Both the position numbers and the translations under genes were made by a program. Below, piece after piece: positions 6,946-10,000 of a stretch of DNA of 10,000 bases. The stretch comes from Phytophthora quininea (Eukaryota > Oomycota > Peronosporomycetes > Peronosporales > Peronosporaceae), in the NCBI GenBank assembly GCA_011947345.1, contig JAAVTG010000511.1, forward strand, positions 1 to 10,000, read 5' to 3'. The notes below the pieces were generated by a model. It saw nothing but the letters and a program-made list of their open reading frames with translations, ran no database searches and was not told where the DNA came from. Each line of letters starts with the position of its first letter. Position 1 is the stretch's first letter.

Positions 6946-7700
6946 CCGAAAACTCGCCCGACATCCATCCCCACAGAATGACGTCAAGAAAATGACCCCC
7001 GCCCCGCCGCAGCCCGAAAGCCACCGCAAAACAGGACGAAACCGACCCCAGCACGCTTTGGGTTGTAGTCCCCGCAACACACCGGCACCAAGCCTCTAGC
7101 CAAACAAGGTTTTCTACTCAGAAAGGAACCATTCCACCGGAAACACAGCGCAAAACGCGCACCGCCTTACGGACCACCTCAAATGGCGCCGCCGCCCGAA
7201 GACAGCAGCAAAACCACCACGTAGCCACAGCAGCACGCCTTCACACCGCGTCCCGACAGTGCGTTGATGCACAGCCCCGCACACATCGCAACACTAGGCG
7301 CTTCGGGAATCACGCGCGCCGAAGCACACGCAACCCACCCACAACCCAGCATCACACAGGCGCAAGACGCACAAGAGCAACGCGATCGACATCAATTAAA
7401 ACCATATCCACATGCACAAGGCATACGAACACAACCTCAATCAACACGGCGCACGACTGCACAGCCGGATTCTCCAGCACAGCAGCCGCACTAACGTTTG
7501 TCCCCGGGCGAATCTTAGAAACGGCCGAAACCGCCCCTGCAAAGACCACCCGAAAAACCACCAATTGCCTGAACAATCGTTCGCAGAGTGGGCTGTCCGC
7601 ATCAGAAGCACCCGAAAACCGCCCCAGAGCGATTCCCAGCTTTTTCCGACCGACACACCTCTCCACATATATAGGGAAAAGGCGTTTCGTAGTCATTCGC
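6946..7700. other. A/C-rich, GC-rich unique tract, no convincing gene
   Basis: Composition changes at 6946 from AT-rich satellite to GC-rich DNA with strong A and C excess on the + strand. A recurrent word CCCGAAA(A/G)CC(A/G)CC appears near 7012, 7548 and 7610, with a looser version near 7194. Three overlapping frames are open: + 7264-7494 (76 codons), + 7412-7759 (115 codons, ATG) and minus 7352-7720 (122 codons, GTG-started, first ATG nine codons in). None shows a motif I recognise. They overlap one another on both strands, and the + frames are low-complexity H/Q/P/R/S-rich. It may be a decayed gene or repeat. Confidence 0.5.
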
Positions 7701-7708
7701 TGGCGCCA

Positions 7709-7893
7709 CAAAGTCACCACTTTGGGGGAAATGACCCCAGGTCAGGTCCCATCAACTAGTCACATACAAAGTGACTGATGTGACCTGACTCTAAGTACGC
7801 GCCCTCAATAAGTTCGAGGGTGGTAGGGGACCCTAAGTACGCGTCACTATTCACATTAGTGACAATACTGACATGTCACTCGGTTTTGTGACA
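7709..7893. repeat. Cluster of small hairpins with GTGAC/GTCAC boxes
   Basis: Six potential hairpins sit almost end to end. CAAAGT/ACTTTG is at 7709-7724, with TGGGG/CCCCA at 7723-7739. A long imperfect palindrome has arms 7741-7763 and 7771-7789 around a 7-base loop. CCCTC/GAGGG is at 7803-7821, GTCACTA/TAGTGAC at 7843-7863 with a 7-base loop, and TGTCAC/GTGACA at 7874-7893. The pentamer GTGAC or GTCAC occurs eight times (7713, 7759, 7771, 7780, 7843, 7859, 7875, 7888). CTAAGTACGCG is repeated at 7791 and 7833. It could be a binding-site cluster, a small palindromic element or the end of a transposon. Confidence 0.75.
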
Positions 7894-8440
7894 TAGATAC
7901 ATCGTACTTTAGATGGTATGGGTAAATATTTGGTCAAAAGTGCTCAAAATCTGGCCCGGAGGCCCGGAGAAGAGGGGTCGCCGGAACCTCGGATTTCCTC
8001 AGGGGGTGATAAACCTTCATAAGAGGTACACGACCAGCTAAATTAGCACCGTAGAAGGCCAGTGATTGCCGAGTTATTCTATGATTTGTGGCTTTAGAGC
8101 GAAATTTTTGGGAGCGCGTAAGAGCGGGACGCACTTGCGTGAGACCCGTGTATCCATATATAGGTCGCCGTGAAATTTGCTGGAGAATATGTTGAGCCCA
8201 AGAACGCGTGTTTCCGAGCATTTTTGAATCCGCCCGGTCAAAAGTCCGATTTTGGAGCCAAAACCGAGATTTGGGGGCCAAATTTTGCCGCCCCCGCGTC
8301 GCTGAGTTTACAGAATAAGACCACTAAAGTTTGTACATGCAAACGCGGAATATCAAAAGGAAATATTACCGCGCAGGCAGCTCGATCAACTCCCAATATT
8401 GACTCGGCAGCGGCACTTTGAAAATCTCAAAAAGCAAAAG
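7894..8440. other. Intergenic DNA with degenerate short repeats, no gene seen
   Basis: About 50% GC, with no supported gene. Visible structure includes GGTCAAAAGT words at 7932 and 8237. A two-fold ~20-bp repeat at about 8248-8287 reads GATTTTGGAGCCAAAACC, then GATTTGGGGGCCAAATTT. There is a small palindrome GTTTG-TACATG-CAAAC at 8329-8344. Frames on both strands (minus 7934-8281 and + 8170-8421) are short, overlap each other and match nothing I know. Confidence 0.5.
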
Positions 8441-8515
8441 TGCTATTTTTGAAAGATTTTTCGAACGCGTTTTTGATGCTCGCACGCGCAACTGCGACCC
8501 GTGTATCCATATATA
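8097..8515. repeat. Diverged direct repeat pair around GACCCGTGTATCCATATATA
   Basis: A perfect 20-bp match, GACCCGTGTATCCATATATA, occurs at 8143-8162 and 8496-8515, 353 bp apart. The preceding 45 bp or so are also similar: GAAATTTTTGGGAGCGCG then CGCACTTGCG at 8100-8139, against GAAAGATTTTTCGAACGCG then CGCACGCGCA at 8450-8490. The pair looks like an old tandem duplication in which the ATATATA part has stayed constant. It resembles the AT-alternating motif that ends each subtelomeric unit. Confidence 0.65.
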
Positions 8516-9189
8516 CGTCGACAGCCCTTTGCAAAAGCAATCGATACGAAAAAAATTGGGGCAAAATGTCCCGTCTACGACCCTACAGAATTTTGAGCAG
8601 TTTAGCCAATGAAATCGCTGGATTCAAACCAGCTGTTCTCCGGGGTACCACTACAAACTTCAGACTTTTTAAGACCCCCGTGCTAATTTGCGCGTCGATC
8701 GTTGGAATATTGACGAAGTTACGGCATGTCAAAGTTGGCGGAACGCGTCTGCGACGTGTGGCGGACCTTTTGGCCGGTCCCTGCACAACTAGGGTAGAGT
8801 CTGGGCGCCAGTTTTTATCGCGCTCGACTAATTCGAACATGCTCTTTCAGATTCCGCAAACTCCCGGGCAAAAGCGGCACTCCTTCTTGACTCGATACCC
8901 AATTTCCACAAAAAAAATAATGGCGACCCACCTTCAGTCGCTAAATCAAGTGATTTTCTGGTGGGGAACGCAATGTGACCCGGAAAATTTTCGATCCACT
9001 CTCCAAAACGTTTATGACCCTCAGGGGCATACCAAAATACACCCTGACCCCGCTCGGTTTGGTCGGAAACGTCCTGGGGGCTTCCCGGCAACGTCAAACG
9101 TGATCGGCAAAAACGGGGTCTCGAGGGGCCGAAAAAGTCCTTATTTCAAAAGTTTGGGAGGTCATATCTCAAAAACTAAACAAAAGTAG
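8440..9189 (+). CDS. Unrecognised long open frame (249 codons), coding doubtful
   Basis: The longest open frame in the window. It opens with GTG at 8440; the first ATG is at 8476, giving 237 residues. The product would be strongly basic, rich in R, K, S and T, with no signal peptide, no clear membrane segment, no repeat and no catalytic motif I can name. The C-terminal stretch (about residues 200-249) is R/K/G/S-rich. Two minus-strand frames (8583-8840 and 8828-9097) are open under it, so the area is stop-poor in general. The N-terminal codons lie in the diverged repeat holding GACCCGTGTATCC, and the whole stretch has the texture of repetitive non-coding DNA. It may be chance, a spliced-gene fragment or a decayed element. 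Confidence 0.2.
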   Translation: MLFLKDFSNAFLMLARATATRVSIYTSTALCKSNRYEKNWGKMSRLRPYRILSSLANEIAGFKPAVLRGTTTNFRLFKTPVLICASIVGILTKLRHVKVGGTRLRRVADLLAGPCTTRVESGRQFLSRSTNSNMLFQIPQTPGQKRHSFLTRYPISTKKIMATHLQSLNQVIFWWGTQCDPENFRSTLQNVYDPQGHTKIHPDPARFGRKRPGGFPATSNVIGKNGVSRGRKSPYFKSLGGHISKTKQK

Positions 9190-9381
9190 CAGGAGCCACT
9201 ACCGCCATCGGAAAGCTCGCGATTTGCACTCCTAGAATAGCCAAAGTCCGGAGAAAAAGGAGCATCTTTGTACAGCTGAGTCAAAGAAAAGACAAAATCG
9301 GCCGTTTTTGCCCCCGTTTTTCACGCTTTTCGGCAGCTGATAAGTGCATGACCCCATGCGAATCCCCACCGGACCTTGGTG
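9190..9381. other. Unique DNA, nothing identified
   Basis: Follows the stop of the long open frame. It holds short poly-A-containing words such as GGAGAAAAAGGAGC and purine-rich stretches, with no repeat shared with the rest of the window that I could confirm. Overlapping minus-strand frames (9232-9543 and 9281-9592, 103 codons each) cover it in two phases and carry no recognisable motif. Confidence 0.45.
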
Positions 9382-9719
9382 TTTTAGGGGTATTTTGATA
9401 CGAGCTTTCACGTGGTGTCCTCGGATTTGGGTGGTTCGCAGTCGTTTTGGCTGCGGCGGCCGATATGTGGGGTTTCCGGAAAAATGCAAATTCGAAAAAG
9501 TGGAAATCGCGTGATTTGAAGGTGTTCCGATCATTTCCAGCAAGCAGACGATAGCGCATCGGAATCAGCGTAAAATGTCGGTCTAGGAGCACTTTTCGGA
9601 GCGACCGTCCGATGCGTCCAGAAAAAGTGCACTTTTTCCACTTCCAAATTCGCCATTACAGGTTGAAAATGTTCAAATTCCGACTTCACCACGTGAAAGC
9701 CCGTGAAAAACACCCCTAG
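9382..9719. repeat. Imperfect inverted repeat, arms ~35 bp
   Basis: The left arm at 9382-9417 contains TAGGGGT and GAGCTTTCACGTGGTG. Its reverse complement is matched at 9687-9719 by CACCACGTGAAAGC and ACCCCTA, with a small gap between. A weaker match continues inward (TCGGATTTG against TCGGAATTTG in complement). The space between the arms is about 270 bp. The contained CACGTG is an E-box-like palindrome. It could be the ends of a small degenerate foldback element, or two oppositely oriented copies of a dispersed repeat. Confidence 0.6.
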
Positions 9720-10000
9720 CCAGGTACGTTCGGAAGAGCCGATCGCTGGGTTGCACGGGTTCACAGGCGACAATAACGATTTCGGAAGTGCATCATTTTC
9801 GCCCGATTTCGGGGAAAATCGGCGTTTGTCCTCGTAACTCCAAAACTACTTCGATCCAGCCTTCTGACGATACGGCATCGTGTTCAGCGTGAAATTCCGG
9901 TCTAGGGGCACTTTTCAGAGCGACCATCTGGCGAGTTCAAAAAGGGCCGATTTTCGGGCCACTCCCAAACACGCCATGACGGGCTCGGAATTTCCGAATT
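9547..10000. repeat. Diverged direct repeat, ~320-bp period, running off the window
   Basis: GACGATA(G/C) at 9547 and 9866 starts two copies that can be followed for about 135 bp at an offset of 319-321. The best block is 28 bp, CGGTCTAGG(A/G)GCACTTTTC followed by (G/A)GAGCGACC, at 9579-9606 and 9898-9925 with two mismatches. It continues through CAAA(T/C)(T/A)CGCCAT and AATTCC words. The second copy is cut by the window edge. The low identity points to an old tandem family that may continue to the right. Confidence 0.7.

Noticed and set aside
7660..7676. CACATATATAGGG as a TATA box for a + strand gene
   Set aside because: No plausible frame starts at a fitting distance downstream; the next sequence is the hairpin cluster.
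7352..7720. Possible gene on the minus strand (122 codons) or + strand (7412-7759, 115 codons)
   Set aside because: The frames overlap each other on opposite strands, have no recognisable domain and lie in base-biased DNA where long frames arise easily.
6946..10000. Search for tRNA, rRNA, reverse transcriptase, transposase or virulence-gene motifs
   Set aside because: None was found by eye: no tRNA-like cloverleaf ends, no conserved rRNA words, and no catalytic motifs in the longer frames.
1..10000. Assignment to a particular species or group from the TTTAGGG telomere
   Set aside because: The same repeat is shared by plants, green algae, oomycetes and some alveolates, and no gene is present to decide between them.

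Overview
The window is a eukaryotic chromosome end. It opens with plant-type telomeric DNA (CCCTAAA on the + strand, so the terminus is at the left and the G-rich strand runs 3'-outward on the minus strand). This telomere type occurs in plants, many green algae, oomycetes, and several apicomplexans and other alveolates. The sequence alone does not decide between them. No gene, splice pattern or protein domain was recognised, so no species is named.

Layout: (1) 1-165, 24 telomere repeats, four of them variant and all near the outer end. (2) 166-1060, a CA-rich telomere-associated satellite with an 18/35-bp rhythm and a ~165-bp internal duplication. (3) 1061-1507, a C/T/A-only low-complexity tract. 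The + strand has no G at all from 1 to 1528, and only one before 1667. (4) 1508-6945, four head-to-tail copies of a 1.2-1.5 kb subtelomeric unit. Each has a G-poor leader, an array of 129-bp modules (4, 4, 4 and 6 copies) and a conserved end block finishing in an AT-alternating motif. The units are mosaic: 1 and 2 share one leader type, 3 and 4 another, while 2 and 3 share a nearly identical 3' half. This is the mark of unequal recombination. (5) 6946-7700, a GC-rich tract rich in A and C on the + strand. (6) 7709-7893, a compact cluster of small hairpins with eight copies of GTGAC/GTCAC. (7) 7894-10000, about 50% GC DNA with degenerate direct and inverted repeats and one long, unrecognised open frame (8440-9189).

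No convincing protein-coding gene, rRNA, tRNA, CRISPR array or recognisable transposase was found. The short open frames inside the units look like by-products of a stop-poor satellite: leader-frame differences are nearly all amino-acid changing, and frames are broken by 1-bp indels. The window is best read as telomere plus subtelomeric satellite plus ancient repeat-rich DNA. The strongest leads are the absolute strand asymmetry beside the telomere (a G-rich, C-free transcript would result if it is transcribed towards the end), the recombinant unit 3, the 129-bp (43-codon) module array, and the GTGAC hairpin cluster.
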